The translations under genes were made by a program, and so were the position numbers. A DNA stretch of 64,000 bases from Saccharopolyspora hirsuta (GTDB lineage Bacteria > Actinomycetota > Actinomycetes > Mycobacteriales > Pseudonocardiaceae), in NCBI RefSeq assembly GCF_008630535.1, contig NZ_VWPH01000003.1, positions 62,001-126,000 on the forward strand, read 5' to 3'. The notes beneath the pieces are model-generated. The model did no database searches. It saw nothing but the letters and a program-made list of their open reading frames with translations, and was not told the origin of the DNA. Shown here piece by piece: positions 20,270 through 29,151 of this stretch (within the stretch, counting starts at the first letter, position 1; each line of letters starts with the position of its first letter).

Positions 20270-20340
20270 TGTCCACAACCCTGTGGATAACTGTGCACAG
20301 GCTGTGGACAGCTCCGGGAGACCTGTGGATGCGCGCAGCG
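20270..20340. promoter_or_regulatory. Cluster of DnaA-box-like sites
   Basis: Four 9-mers resembling DnaA boxes occur within 71 bp: TTGTCCACA (20270-20278), TGTGGATAA (20282-20290, the reverse of TTATCCACA), TGTGGACAG (20303-20311) and TGTGGATGC (20334-20342). The first two match consensus exactly. The region is the leuA/20382-gene intergenic space, not an obvious replication origin (no dnaA or dnaN nearby). It may titrate DnaA or mark DnaA-regulated transcription of the downstream gene. Confidence 0.6.
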
Positions 20341-20381
20341 GAGTAGCGTGATCACCTCACCCCCGACCGGAGGCCCGCACC

Positions 20382-20951
20382 GTGCAAACCCGCCGCAGTC
20401 GGCGCTTGGCGCTCAAAGACCACGTCACCATGGCCGAGGTGAACGAGTTCGCCGCCGCCCGCGGCTGGACCGAGCTCGGCACCATGCGCGCGGACCCCGG
20501 GGCCGGGGTCTTCTTCGAGAAGAAGTGGCAGGTGCGGGACGAGCTCAGCCTCCACTACGTCGTCGACGACCTCGCGGGCGAGCGGTACGTGCTGGCGATG
20601 GGCCCGGATCCGGACGCCGAGCTGGCCGAGCTCACCTCGGGCCTGGACACCTGGACGATCTCCGAAGCAGCGTTCAACTTCGACGCGAGCGTCTACCGCG
20701 CCGACAAGGACCGGGCCGTCCGCCTCCTCGGCGTCGTCTCCCCCGCGGACCCCACCCGGGCGATCATCGACCGCGTCACCAAGGCCGCCCGCAGCGACCA
20801 CTCCGAGATCAGGCACGCCGCCGTCCTGGCCATGGCCTACGCCGAGTGGCCGGATTACCGCCGCGCCCTGGAAGACCTCGTCGAGCGGGAGACCGACGAG
20901 GCGGTGCTCCTGGACGCCCAGGACGTGCTGTCCGCGCTGAACGCCGAGTAG
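20382..20951 (+). CDS. Conserved hypothetical protein, possible HEAT-like C-terminus
   Basis: A 189-aa soluble protein beginning with a basic VQTRRSRRLALKDHVT from a GTG start. The middle has an alternating strand pattern (VFFEKKWQ, LHYVVDDLAGERYVLAMG) and the C-terminal third looks helical with an alternating pattern (RHAAVLAMAYAEWPDY, then ALEDLVERETDEAVLLDAQD) reminiscent of HEAT-type repeats. I do not recognise the family. It lies between leuA and dedA, and its 5' region contains a DnaA-box cluster. The end is 4 bp from the end of the convergent dedA gene. Confidence 0.75.
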   Translation: MQTRRSRRLALKDHVTMAEVNEFAAARGWTELGTMRADPGAGVFFEKKWQVRDELSLHYVVDDLAGERYVLAMGPDPDAELAELTSGLDTWTISEAAFNFDASVYRADKDRAVRLLGVVSPADPTRAIIDRVTKAARSDHSEIRHAAVLAMAYAEWPDYRRALEDLVERETDEAVLLDAQDVLSALNAE

Positions 20952-20955
20952 GCGA

Positions 20956-21600
20956 TCACGGGACCTTCGCGTCGGAGTCCTCGGCGGCCGCCAGCTCCTC
21001 GGCCTCGTCCGCCTTCGCCGCGCGGCGGCGCACCACCCGCACGATCAGCCAACCGATCACCACCGTGACCAGCAGGGCGATCCAGGAGAAGCGGTGGAAC
21101 CACTGGCCCGCCACCAGGCCGAACACGTACGCCAGGGTGGTCACCGCGCCTGCCCAGGCGATGCCGCCGGTGGCGTTCGCGATCAGGAACTTCCGGTACT
21201 TCATGCCGAGGATGCCCGCCAGCGGCCCGGCCAGGATCCGCAGCAGCGCGACGAACCGGCCGCCGAACACCGCCCAGGCGCCCCACCGGTCGAACATCCG
21301 CTCGGCCTGCCGGACCGGTTTCGGCCCGAAGTGCTTCGGCAGCTTGCGCCCCAGCCAGCCCAGCAGGGTCCGGCCGTACCGCTTGCCGATGGCGTAGCCG
21401 ATCGAATCGCCGATGATCGCCCCGCTGGCCGCGACGACGCCCAGCGCGATCGGGTTGACGATGCCCTGCGAGGCCGCCACACCCGCGCTGACCAGCATGA
21501 TCTCACCGGGCAGCGGGATCCCCACGCTCTCCAGGCCGATGATCAACCCCACCACCAGGTAGATCACCCCGGGCGGGATCGAGTCCAGCAGTTCGATCAT
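20956..21600 (-). CDS. DedA family membrane protein
   Basis: A 214-aa DedA/SNARE-associated (VTT domain) protein, a family now linked to undecaprenyl-phosphate and phospholipid translocation. The signatures IPLPGEIMLVSAG and FGGRFVALLRILAGPLAGIL (with the conserved Gly-Gly-Arg-Phe and Arg residues) are present, with 4-5 hydrophobic helices. The C-terminal tail is charged (AKADEAEELAAAEDSD). Start ATG 21600 gives the usual short N-terminus although the upstream ribosome-binding site is weak. Convergent with the 20382 gene. Confidence 0.92.
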   Translation of the reverse strand: MIELLDSIPPGVIYLVVGLIIGLESVGIPLPGEIMLVSAGVAASQGIVNPIALGVVAASGAIIGDSIGYAIGKRYGRTLLGWLGRKLPKHFGPKPVRQAERMFDRWGAWAVFGGRFVALLRILAGPLAGILGMKYRKFLIANATGGIAWAGAVTTLAYVFGLVAGQWFHRFSWIALLVTVVIGWLIVRVVRRRAAKADEAEELAAAEDSDAKVP

Positions 21601-21792
21601 GGAGGTCCGTTCTGATCGGGTTCGGTCGCGGCCGCGACAGGCCACCGGCCAGAGTACGTATCCACCGCCGATGACGTCGCCGGGAACCCGAATACCCGCG
21701 CACATCTATGGCGCAGTCGCACATCCGGTGTGACCGTTACCACATCGGACGTTCGCGAGCATTGCTCGCGATGCCCGCAGGGGGAGGGCATT

Positions 21793-22929
21793 GTGCGCAT
21801 CATCGGCATTCGGCACATACCGGTCGCCGTGCCGTTCCACCACGCGGAGCGGTGGACCTCGGGACGGCGCGGGCTGATCAGCGTGCTGATCGAGATCGAC
21901 ACCGACGAAGGCATCACCGGCATCGGCGAGGCCCCGGCGCACCCGTCGGCCGAGATCGTGCTCGCCGTGCTGCGCTCGGTCGAGCGCTTCGCCATCGGCG
22001 AGGACCCGTTCCGCACCGAGCGCCTCGCCAAGCTCGGCGAGGTCGTCGGCACCTGGCACCCGGTGGGCGCGACCAGCCCGGCGCTGGCCGCCATCGACAT
22101 GGCCTGCTGGGACATCGTCGGCAAGGCCTGCGGCCAGCCGCTGGTCAACCTGTTCGGCGGACGGCTGCGCGAGGACGTCGAGTACCTGCACCAGATCCCG
22201 ACCGGCGCGCCGGACCGGATGCGGGACCTGGCCGCGCAGGGTGCTGCTGCCGGGTCCGAGAGCTTCCACGTGCAGGTCGGCGCCGACGACCTCGACGTCG
22301 ACGTGGAGCGGATCGCCGCCGTCCGGGACGGCATCGGCCCCGACCGGTCGATCCGGGTGGATGCCAACGCGGCTTGGTCGCCCGCGGCGGCCCTGCGGGC
22401 GCTGCGCGCCTTCGCGCCCTACGACATCGAGTTCGCCGAACAACCCGTCCCCACCCGCAACATCCCGGAGATGGCCCGGCTGCGCGCGCACGTCCGCACG
22501 CCGCTGCTCGCGGGCCAGCTGTGCCGCGACCGCCAGCTGGAGGTGATCCGCCTCGGCGCGGCCGACGCGATCTCGGTGGACAACGCGCTGGACGGCGGCC
22601 TGCTGAACATGAAGCGGTCGGCGGGCATCTGCGAGGCGGCGGGCATCCCGACCGTCAAGCACAGCCTCGGCGAGCTCGGCGTGGCCACCTGCGCGGCAGC
22701 GCACCTGATCGCGGCCACCCCGGGCTTCGGTCTCGCCAACCAGTCCTACCGCGCCCTGCTCTCGGACGACGTGCTCGAAGGCGGCCCGCTGCCGTACCGG
22801 AACGGTCGGCTGCGGGTGCCGGACGCACCCGGCATCGGGGTCGAGCTGGACCGCGACCGCCTGGCCCGGTACGCGGAGCTGTACCAGGTGGCGGGCGAGG
22901 AGTTCGAGGCCGCGGGCCCGCCGAGCTGA
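21793..22929 (+). CDS. Enolase-superfamily (mandelate racemase/muconate lactonizing enzyme) protein with atypical active site
   Basis: A 378-aa MR/MLE family protein: an N-terminal capping domain followed by a modified TIM barrel with AAIDMACWDIVGKACGQPL. Metal ligands Asp190 (RVDANAAW) and Glu216 (EFAEQP) are present. However the usual KxK motif on the second strand is FHVQVG (His159, Gln161), and the third ligand position (usually ADES) reads AGQL (240-243). Lys289-His290 (VKHSLGELG) is a conserved-looking block near the end of the barrel. This suggests either altered chemistry or a non-catalytic role. Start GTG 21793 follows GGGGAGG. It stands alone between dedA (divergent) and an intergenic region; no pathway partner is evident. 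Confidence 0.8.
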   Translation: MRIIGIRHIPVAVPFHHAERWTSGRRGLISVLIEIDTDEGITGIGEAPAHPSAEIVLAVLRSVERFAIGEDPFRTERLAKLGEVVGTWHPVGATSPALAAIDMACWDIVGKACGQPLVNLFGGRLREDVEYLHQIPTGAPDRMRDLAAQGAAAGSESFHVQVGADDLDVDVERIAAVRDGIGPDRSIRVDANAAWSPAAALRALRAFAPYDIEFAEQPVPTRNIPEMARLRAHVRTPLLAGQLCRDRQLEVIRLGAADAISVDNALDGGLLNMKRSAGICEAAGIPTVKHSLGELGVATCAAAHLIAATPGFGLANQSYRALLSDDVLEGGPLPYRNGRLRVPDAPGIGVELDRDRLARYAELYQVAGEEFEAAGPPS

Positions 22930-23347
22930 GCTGCGGGGTCCTACTGCGGTCGTAGTCGGCGGGCGCCGGAATCAGCGTCCGGTCCGGCGAACACACTCGA
23001 CCAAAGACGGTACTGCGCGCGGCCTCCGTTCGGCAGCATGGTGCTACGTCGCGGGATGCCAAGCGACGCCCCTGGGGAACAGGGTCGGAGGGACGGGCCG
23101 GAGGGGCGGGGGAACAACGTCGGGGACCGGCCCTCCCTCTTGATCCTCTCGGGGACTTCCAGCGGTTGACGACACGTCCCGCTGCTGCTCGGCCGGGCTC
23201 CGGCGTTCGGGTTCTCGTGTTGGTCGGTGCGTGTGAAGTTCGGGTCGGCTCCGTTGCCGAAACCACCCGATCGGTGTACCGAACTTGATGCCGGGTTGTG
23301 CACCGGGTTCAGTCAGGCACCGGAATGACAGCCGTGCCGAGGTGAAC
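22930..23347. other. Intergenic region, 418 bp
   Basis: No gene or repeat is recognised here. The last 100 bp must carry the promoter of the small gene at 23348. I see no clear terminator for the enolase-superfamily gene. Confidence 0.4.
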
Positions 23348-23566
23348 ATGTGGCCGATCGAAGACCCGTGCGAGCAGTTACGTTGGCGCATCCCGTGCCG
23401 ACCGCCCGCCACCGACTCCCTGTCCGTGCTCGTGGTGGGTGATCGGGTCGCCGTCGTGCTGCCGCCCGGGGAGACGCTCGTGTTCACCGCGGACGAGGCG
23501 GACGGGCTCGCCGCACTGCTGGACAAGGCCGTCGGGTTCGCTGCCAGCGGCGGACCGGACCGATAG
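23348..23566 (+). CDS. Small hypothetical protein
   Basis: A 72-aa protein starting MWPIEDPCEQLRW after a GAGGT site. The middle (VLVVGDRVAVVLPPGETLVF) predicts two beta strands and the rest is helical (ADEADGLAALLDKAVGF). It ends 11 bp before the next gene and is probably co-transcribed with it. Small proteins of this kind (short beta hairpin plus helix with an ADEAxxL block) occur in actinobacteria with no assigned function. Confidence 0.65.
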   Translation: MWPIEDPCEQLRWRIPCRPPATDSLSVLVVGDRVAVVLPPGETLVFTADEADGLAALLDKAVGFAASGGPDR

Positions 23567-23577
23567 GAGGGTGCCGC

Positions 23578-25215
23578 GTGGGACTGATCGACACCGACCT
23601 CAGCTTCGATCCGCGCGACCCCTACTTCCCCGCCCCCGGCGCGACCGGCGTCGAGTGGGCCCTGCAGGTGTTCACCACGACCAACGGCTACGGCCTCGAC
23701 TCGGCGGGCGTCCGGCTCAGCGACGACCGGACGCACCTGCACGCCGACCGCTACGCCTGGCTCGGCCAGCAGCTGCCCGTGGACGCCGGGTCGGTCGACG
23801 TCGCGGTGACCAGCAGCGGCGGCGTGCTCGAGTGGTCCATCGCGGTGCGCCACGAGGAGCCGATCAAGTCCGTCAAGCTGCTGCTGCGCGGCCTGCCCGC
23901 CGAGCAGCTGCGGGCGGGCTGGTGGGCGCCGAACACCGGGCGCGGTCGGGCGCACGGCGTCAACGGCCAGCGGTTCCAGCTCGAATACCCGGGCCCGGAC
24001 TGGGCGACGCCGTGGGTGGCGGCGGGCACCGAGCAGAGCGGGCTCGTGCTCAGCGTGCGCGATCCGCTGGTGCGGCGGCAGATCCTGCACGTCCACCAGC
24101 CGCCCTACGCGCCGGGGCCGATCACCGAGCTGGTGCACCTGCCGATGGCCAGCGCCCGCTCGACCAGCTACCAGGTCCCGCCGATCCGGCTCCGCCCCGG
24201 AACCGACGCGCCCACCGCGGACGCCGACCTGGACGAGCACATGTCCTTCGTGGAGCAAGCGCACGGCCTGCAGCCCTGGGCCACCCGGCCGGACGTGCCG
24301 GACTGGATGCGCCGCATCGCGCTGGTGGTGACGCTGCACGGCCAGCACTGGACGGGGTACGTGTTCAACACCTTCCCGCAGATGGCCGAGGCCCTGCGCT
24401 TCGTCGCGCAGCACATCGAACCGCACCGGGTGCTGGCCTACCTGCCGGGTTGGGAGGGCCGCTACTACTACGCCTACCCGCAGTACCACCCCGGCGAGGA
24501 CATGGGCGGCGCCGAGGGGTTCGCCGCGCTCACCCGCTCCGCGCGGCAGCTGGGCGTGCGGCTGATGCCGATGTTCGGCGGCCACGGCGCGAACGTCGTC
24601 CAGTACCCGCCGTGGGAGCGGGCGGTGCTGCGCAACGACACCGACCGGTACGTCGAGCTGCTGAACCGGCCGGACTGGGACAGCGACCGGGTCGGCGAGG
24701 GCGACCAGGTGTTCCTCAACCCCGGGGAACCGGAGTTCCGCGCGCACCTGGTGGAGTCGATCTCCGCGACGGTGCGCAACTTCGGCGTCGACGCGGCGTT
24801 CCTGGACACCCTCGGCTTCTGGTTCAACGACCCGCGCCACGACGTCTTCGACGGCTACCGGCAGCTGGTCGCCGAGCTGCGCAGCCGCCACCCCGAGCTG
24901 GTGCTGGCGGTGGAGGGCTGGTGGGACGCGCTGATGTCGCTCTTCCCGCTGAGCCAGCAGTGGTACGGCATGGACCGCGACCTCCGCAAACCCCGGGTGC
25001 TCAACCGCTACGCCCGCACCACCGGCCACCTCGCGGAGGGCACCCCCGGCCAGGGCAGCACGGGAGTGCACGAGAAGGGCTTCCTGCCCCGCCCGCCCGA
25101 CGTCTTCCACGAGGGCCACATCCCGGTGGTCGGCATCTCGGACACCACCCTGCCCGCCCAGGCCGACGAGGTCGCCGCGATCTGCCGCTGGGCCGCCGAG
25201 CACGGCCCGGCCTGA
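23578..25215 (+). CDS. TIM-barrel protein, putative glycoside hydrolase-like (DUF6259-type?)
   Basis: A 545-aa protein from a GTG with a GGAGGG site. The N-terminal 220 residues are beta-rich (EWALQVFTTTNGYGLDSAGV, EWSIAVRHEEPIKSVKLLL), resembling a galactose-mutarotase-like domain. From about residue 240 a TIM barrel follows: LVVTLHGQHWTGYVFNTFPQ, AYLPGWEGRYYYAYPQY, MPMFGGHGANV. The pairs AFLDTLGFWFN (Asp410) and LAVEGWW (Glu446) are placed like nucleophile and acid/base of clan GH-D/GH-H-like hydrolases. No signal peptide is seen, so it would act inside the cell. The sugar substrate is unknown, and assignment to a specific family is uncertain. Confidence 0.6.
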   Translation: MGLIDTDLSFDPRDPYFPAPGATGVEWALQVFTTTNGYGLDSAGVRLSDDRTHLHADRYAWLGQQLPVDAGSVDVAVTSSGGVLEWSIAVRHEEPIKSVKLLLRGLPAEQLRAGWWAPNTGRGRAHGVNGQRFQLEYPGPDWATPWVAAGTEQSGLVLSVRDPLVRRQILHVHQPPYAPGPITELVHLPMASARSTSYQVPPIRLRPGTDAPTADADLDEHMSFVEQAHGLQPWATRPDVPDWMRRIALVVTLHGQHWTGYVFNTFPQMAEALRFVAQHIEPHRVLAYLPGWEGRYYYAYPQYHPGEDMGGAEGFAALTRSARQLGVRLMPMFGGHGANVVQYPPWERAVLRNDTDRYVELLNRPDWDSDRVGEGDQVFLNPGEPEFRAHLVESISATVRNFGVDAAFLDTLGFWFNDPRHDVFDGYRQLVAELRSRHPELVLAVEGWWDALMSLFPLSQQWYGMDRDLRKPRVLNRYARTTGHLAEGTPGQGSTGVHEKGFLPRPPDVFHEGHIPVVGISDTTLPAQADEVAAICRWAAEHGPA

Positions 25216-25238
25216 TCGTCGCTCGACGTCGAGTCCGA

Positions 25239-26135
25239 TCATTCGGCGATGCGGCTGGCCTCCGCGATCAGGGCGTCGAGGACGAGCTGGACGGCCGGGC
25301 GTTCGGTGGCTCCGCGGCGGGAGACGACCTCGATGTTGCGACCGGCGCGGACGCCGCCCAGCGGGCGGAGCGCCACCGTGCGGAGGTTCGCCGAGTACCT
25401 CGGCAGCAGGGCGACGCCGTGGCCGTCGGCGACCAGCGCTTCCGTGACCTTGAAGTCGTTGATGCGCTGCACGACCTTCGGCCGGACACCGGTGCGGACG
25501 GCCAGCGAGCGCAGGACGTCGTCCACCGGGAACCCGACGTCCACGCTCAGCCACGGCTCCTCCACCAGCTCGGCCGGTTCGACGCGCTCCTGCTCGGCCA
25601 GCGGGTGCCCGAGCGGGAGCGCGACGTCCAGCGGCTCGCGCAGCAGCGGGGTGATCGCCATGCGCTCGCCGTCGAACGGCGGTGCCTGGTCGTCCCGGTG
25701 CGTGACGACCAGGTCGAAGTCCGCGGTCAGGCCGGGCACCTCCCCCGGCGTCATGTCGACGTCCCGGCACTCCAGCCGCACCTCGGGGTGCGCGGACATC
25801 CGCCGCAGCAGGCCGGGGAGCAGCAGGAACGCCCCGGACGGGAAGATCGCCACCCGCACGACTCCGCGCGGCGTGGACCGGTAGCTGTCCAGCTCGGCCT
25901 CGGCCCGGTCCAGCGCGGCGAGCACCTCGTCCGCCCGCGCGGCCAGCGCCCACCCGGCGTCGGTGAGCCGCAGCCCGCGCCCGGCGGGCTCGGTCAGCTG
26001 CACCCCGACCTCGGCCTGCAGCGCCCGGATCTGCTGCGAGACGGCGGACGGGGTGTAGGCCAGGGCCTTGGCAACAGCGGTGACGGTCCCCCGGTCGGCC
26101 AGCTCCCGCAGGAGCCGCAACCTGCGAACGTCCAT
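25239..26135 (-). CDS. LysR-family transcriptional regulator
   Basis: A 298-aa LysR regulator: an N-terminal winged helix-turn-helix (LRELADRGTVTAVAKALAYT, PSAVSQQIRALQAEVG) and a C-terminal substrate-binding domain with VRVAIFPSGAFLLLPGLLRR. The start ATG at 26135 gives the normal family N-terminus (MDVRRLRLLRELADRG). It is divergent from an EamA transporter gene with a LysR-box-like dyad between, so it most likely regulates that exporter. The ligand is unknown. Confidence 0.93.
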   Translation of the reverse strand: MDVRRLRLLRELADRGTVTAVAKALAYTPSAVSQQIRALQAEVGVQLTEPAGRGLRLTDAGWALAARADEVLAALDRAEAELDSYRSTPRGVVRVAIFPSGAFLLLPGLLRRMSAHPEVRLECRDVDMTPGEVPGLTADFDLVVTHRDDQAPPFDGERMAITPLLREPLDVALPLGHPLAEQERVEPAELVEEPWLSVDVGFPVDDVLRSLAVRTGVRPKVVQRINDFKVTEALVADGHGVALLPRYSANLRTVALRPLGGVRAGRNIEVVSRRGATERPAVQLVLDALIAEASRIAE

Positions 26136-26202
26136 GAAGGAAGGCTACGTGTTCTGCGTCGAACCGAATCCTGGACTTCACGGTTCGAGTTCCCGGGGTG
26201 TG

Positions 26203-26283
26203 GACGTCCATGAAGGACTTCTGCATGCTTAGTGCAGATAGTGTTGCTTGTGCTTCACAGTTGCGCCGATCAGGCTGGAGGGC
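26203..26283. promoter_or_regulatory. LysR-box-like dyad and duplicated start-region sequence
   Basis: CTGCA (26221-26225) and TGCAG (26233-26237) form a dyad spanning 17 bp, of the T-N11-A type bound by LysR regulators, 47 bp upstream of the EamA start. In addition CGTCCATGAAGGA occurs twice, at the LysR start codon (about 26130) and at about 26205, suggesting a local duplication. Confidence 0.55.
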
Positions 26284-27201
26284 GTGAATCCTCGGGACCG
26301 TTCGCTGGCCGTGCTCGTCGCCGTGCTGTGGGGCGCCAACTTCATCGCGCTCGACTTCGGGCTCGGGCACTTCCCGCCGTTCTTCTTCGCCGGGTTGCGG
26401 TTCGCCGTGCTGCTGCCGCTGCTGTTCTTCGTGCCGCGGCCGGATGTCCCGTGGAAGTGGCTGCTCGGGTACGGGTTGTGCTTCGGGGCCCTGCAGTTCG
26501 CGTTCCTGTTCGTGGCGATGAACATCGGGATGCCGACCGGGCTGGCGTCGCTGGTGCAGCAGGCGTCCGCCCCGTTCACCGTCGCGCTCGGAGCGCTGCT
26601 GCTGCGGGAGCGGATCACCCCCGTGCAGATCGTCGGGATCCTCACCGCGGTGCTCGGCATGGTGGTGATCGGCTGGCACCGCGCGCAGACCGCCGCCCTG
26701 CTGCCGATGCTGATCACCGTGTGCGGCGCGTTCTCGTGGGCCCTGGGCAACCTGTGCGCCCGGAAGGCGAACCCGCAGAACCCGCTGCACCTGACGCTGT
26801 GGATCTCGATCGTGCCGCCGCTGCCGATGTTCGCGCTGTCCGCGGCCGTCGAAGGACCGGGCGCCGGGTGGGACGCGCTGGCGACAGTCTTCGACTCCCC
26901 CACCGGCTGGTACGCGCTCGGCGGTCTCGCCTACACCTCGCTGCTGGCCACGATCATCGGGTCCGGGCTGTGGACGACCTTGATGGGCCGCTACCCGGCG
27001 AGCCGCGTGGCGCCGTTCTCGCTGCTGGTGCCGATCGTCGGGTTCACCACCGCGTGGCTGGTCCTGGACGAGCGCCCGCACCCGGTGGAGCTCGCGGCGG
27101 GCGCCGTCGTCGTGGCCGGGGTGCTGCTGGGCAGCCTCAAGCTCACCCGGCGCGCGACCCCGCCCGGACCGCTCGAACCCGTCCCGATCCGGGCGACCTG
27201 A
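26284..27201 (+). CDS. EamA family transporter (DMT superfamily)
   Basis: A 305-aa integral membrane protein with about ten helices in two EamA repeats. The first repeat begins AVLVAVLWGANFIALDFGL (the typical WGxNF motif); the second begins CGAFSWALGNLCARKAN. LLLRERITPVQIVGILTAVLG is the usual end of the first repeat. EamA proteins export amino acids or metabolites. I start at the GTG at 26284, preceded closely by GGAGGG; a slightly earlier start is possible. The gene is divergent from a LysR regulator, a common exporter-regulator pair. Substrate unknown. Confidence 0.9.
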   Translation: MNPRDRSLAVLVAVLWGANFIALDFGLGHFPPFFFAGLRFAVLLPLLFFVPRPDVPWKWLLGYGLCFGALQFAFLFVAMNIGMPTGLASLVQQASAPFTVALGALLLRERITPVQIVGILTAVLGMVVIGWHRAQTAALLPMLITVCGAFSWALGNLCARKANPQNPLHLTLWISIVPPLPMFALSAAVEGPGAGWDALATVFDSPTGWYALGGLAYTSLLATIIGSGLWTTLMGRYPASRVAPFSLLVPIVGFTTAWLVLDERPHPVELAAGAVVVAGVLLGSLKLTRRATPPGPLEPVPIRAT

Positions 27202-27320
27202 CTGCGGCGCCGCCCGACTCGGTGCGCAGCCAGCCGCCGCACTCGACCCGGATCTGGAACCGTGCCCGCCACCAAGCCGCCCAGCGCGGTCGCGGCCAGC
27301 ACCGCGTCGACGGGTCGGGG

Positions 27321-28814
27321 TCACTGCCCGTCCGGTGCGATGTCGGGGCGCGGCTGACCAGCGCAGGTCAGGTCCGGGGGCGGCAGCACGCCGTCGACCA
27401 GGTATCCGGTCACGGCATCGTCCACGCACGCGTTGCCGCGCCGGGCGTACTGGCCGTGGTTGCCGTCGTCGACCACGGTGATCAACCGGTCACCGAGCCG
27501 CTCGGCCATCGCCGCCCCGCCCGCGTACGGGGTCTGCACGTCGGCCTCGGCCTGCACCACCACGCCGACCGGGTAGCCGTCCCGCTCGACGCGGGTCGGC
27601 GCTTCCGGCGGGGTGAACGACCGGAACGTGCAGGGGCCCGGCATCGCCGTGGCCGCTCCCCAGCCGTAGGGGTACTGCTCGCTGAAGAGCTCGACGTCGC
27701 GCCGGTAGACGTCGAGGTCCGAGGGCCAGTCGGTCTCGCAGTGGATCGTCCGGTTCACCGCCTCGTACCCGGACACCGTCGACGTCCCGGGCTCCGGCGG
27801 GGTGAACTCACCGGTGTCCCCGACCCGCCGCACTAGTTCGGCCAGTCCCGGCCAGTCGGAGCGCAGCGTGGACTGGTGCCCCACCGCCTGGTCGAAGCGC
27901 GTCTGCGGGCTGAAGCCGTGCTCGTCGGGCGTGCGCGACAGCGCGCGCGAGGTGGCCTCGACCGCGGCGAGCACCTCGGCCTTCGAGCTGCCCAGCCCGA
28001 ACCGGCTGTCGCGCTGGCCGACCCACTCCGCCCACGCCTCGACGTTCTGCCGGTTGGCGAGGGACGAGGCCATGTCCACCTGCCGCCAGCTCAGGTTCGG
28101 CGGCAGCGAGGAGTCGAGCACGCTGCGGTCGAGGTGCGCGGGGAACATCGCGCCGTACACCGCGCCGAGGTAGGTCCCGTACGAGTAGCCGACGTAGTTG
28201 ATCTTCTCCTCACCCAGGACGTCGCGGATGACGTCCATGTCCCGCGCGGTGTTGCGGGTGTTGATGAACGGCCGGACGTCCCCGCTCGCCCGCTGGCAGC
28301 CCTCCTCCGCCGCCTTCGCCCAGCGCGCGTAGGTGTCGAAATCGGCCTCGGTCGGCCGCGAGACGATCGGCTTCGAGACCTCGGTGTCCTCGCAGGAGAC
28401 CGGCGTGGACCGCCCGACGCCTCGGGGGTCGAAGCCGATCAGGTCGTAGTGCTCGCTCAGCGGCGTGTCGGCGAAGCGCTGCTTGGGCCAGGACACCACC
28501 TCGCCCGCCGCGTTGGTGTCCGTGAGCCCGGAGCCGCCGGGACCGCCGGGGTTGGCCAGCAGCACGCCGCGGCGGTGCGCCGGGTCGGACGCCCGCTGGC
28601 GGCTGATCGCGATGCTGATCTGCTCGCCCTCGGGGTGGGCGTAGTCCAGCGGGACGCGGATCGACGCGCACTCTACGGAGGCGTCGAAGTCGCACGGTTG
28701 CCACGCCGGTTCTTGCGCGCGGAGATCGGATGCCGCGAAGGCCGTCGGAGCGCAGGCCGTGACGAGCACCAGTGCCGCCACCGCGCCGATCCCTGTCAGC
28801 TGGAAGTGCCTCAT
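27321..28814 (-). CDS. Secreted S33-family alpha/beta hydrolase (tripeptidyl aminopeptidase-like lipoprotein)
   Basis: A 497-aa exported hydrolase like the Streptomyces SlpD/SlpE and Tap peptidases. The N-terminus is a signal peptide with a lipobox-like VTAC (Cys21). NPGGPGGSG (88-96) forms the oxyanion hole, GYSYGTYLG holds nucleophile Ser211, and QAEADVQTPY plus DDGNHGQY near the C-terminus supply the Asp and His. These enzymes remove N-terminal tripeptides or act on small peptides outside the membrane. Start ATG 28814 is the first giving a proper signal peptide. Convergent with the EamA gene. Confidence 0.9.
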   Translation of the reverse strand: MRHFQLTGIGAVAALVLVTACAPTAFAASDLRAQEPAWQPCDFDASVECASIRVPLDYAHPEGEQISIAISRQRASDPAHRRGVLLANPGGPGGSGLTDTNAAGEVVSWPKQRFADTPLSEHYDLIGFDPRGVGRSTPVSCEDTEVSKPIVSRPTEADFDTYARWAKAAEEGCQRASGDVRPFINTRNTARDMDVIRDVLGEEKINYVGYSYGTYLGAVYGAMFPAHLDRSVLDSSLPPNLSWRQVDMASSLANRQNVEAWAEWVGQRDSRFGLGSSKAEVLAAVEATSRALSRTPDEHGFSPQTRFDQAVGHQSTLRSDWPGLAELVRRVGDTGEFTPPEPGTSTVSGYEAVNRTIHCETDWPSDLDVYRRDVELFSEQYPYGWGAATAMPGPCTFRSFTPPEAPTRVERDGYPVGVVVQAEADVQTPYAGGAAMAERLGDRLITVVDDGNHGQYARRGNACVDDAVTGYLVDGVLPPPDLTCAGQPRPDIAPDGQ

Positions 28815-28883
28815 GGCAGCGACTGTGCTGCACCCGCGTCGGCGCCCGGTCCCGGCGACGTCGCGGTTTCGTCGCAACCGCCG

Positions 28884-29066
28884 TCAGGACCGGCGGTTGC
28901 TGCTGCGCTCGAAGTCCGGGTTGCAGACGTGGACCCCGTTGCCCTCCGGGCAGTCGTAGGACACCAGGGTCCGGCCCGATTCGGCCACCAGCCGGTCCGC
29001 CGTCGCCGCCGCCAGGATCGCCCGGTGCTCGCACGCGGTGCACCGCTGCGCGCTGCTGTACCTCAC
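28884..29066 (-). CDS. Small zinc-ribbon-like protein
   Basis: A 60-aa protein from a GTG at 29066 with a good GGAGGT site. It contains CTACEH near the N-terminus and YDCPEGNGVHVCNPDFE near the C-terminus, a four-cysteine arrangement with an intervening helix (AILAAATADRLVAESG). This resembles small actinobacterial proteins with a putative zinc-binding knuckle; related sequences are often annotated only as hypothetical. It lies 69 bp upstream of, and in the same direction as, the S33 peptidase gene. Confidence 0.75.
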   Translation of the reverse strand: MRYSSAQRCTACEHRAILAAATADRLVAESGRTLVSYDCPEGNGVHVCNPDFERSSNRRS

Positions 29067-29151
29067 TCGCCACCTCCGTTCGCACCTGACCGGCGATCCT
29101 ATGTGGACGACCCCGGGCACGGGGCCGACACGCACCTCCCGACCAGGAACT

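Noticed and set aside
23044-27429. A 1461-residue open frame on the minus strand across the TIM-barrel, LysR and EamA genes
   Set aside because: It is low-complexity Arg/Gly/His-rich translation opposite well-supported genes with family motifs; GC-rich DNA leaves such frames open by chance.
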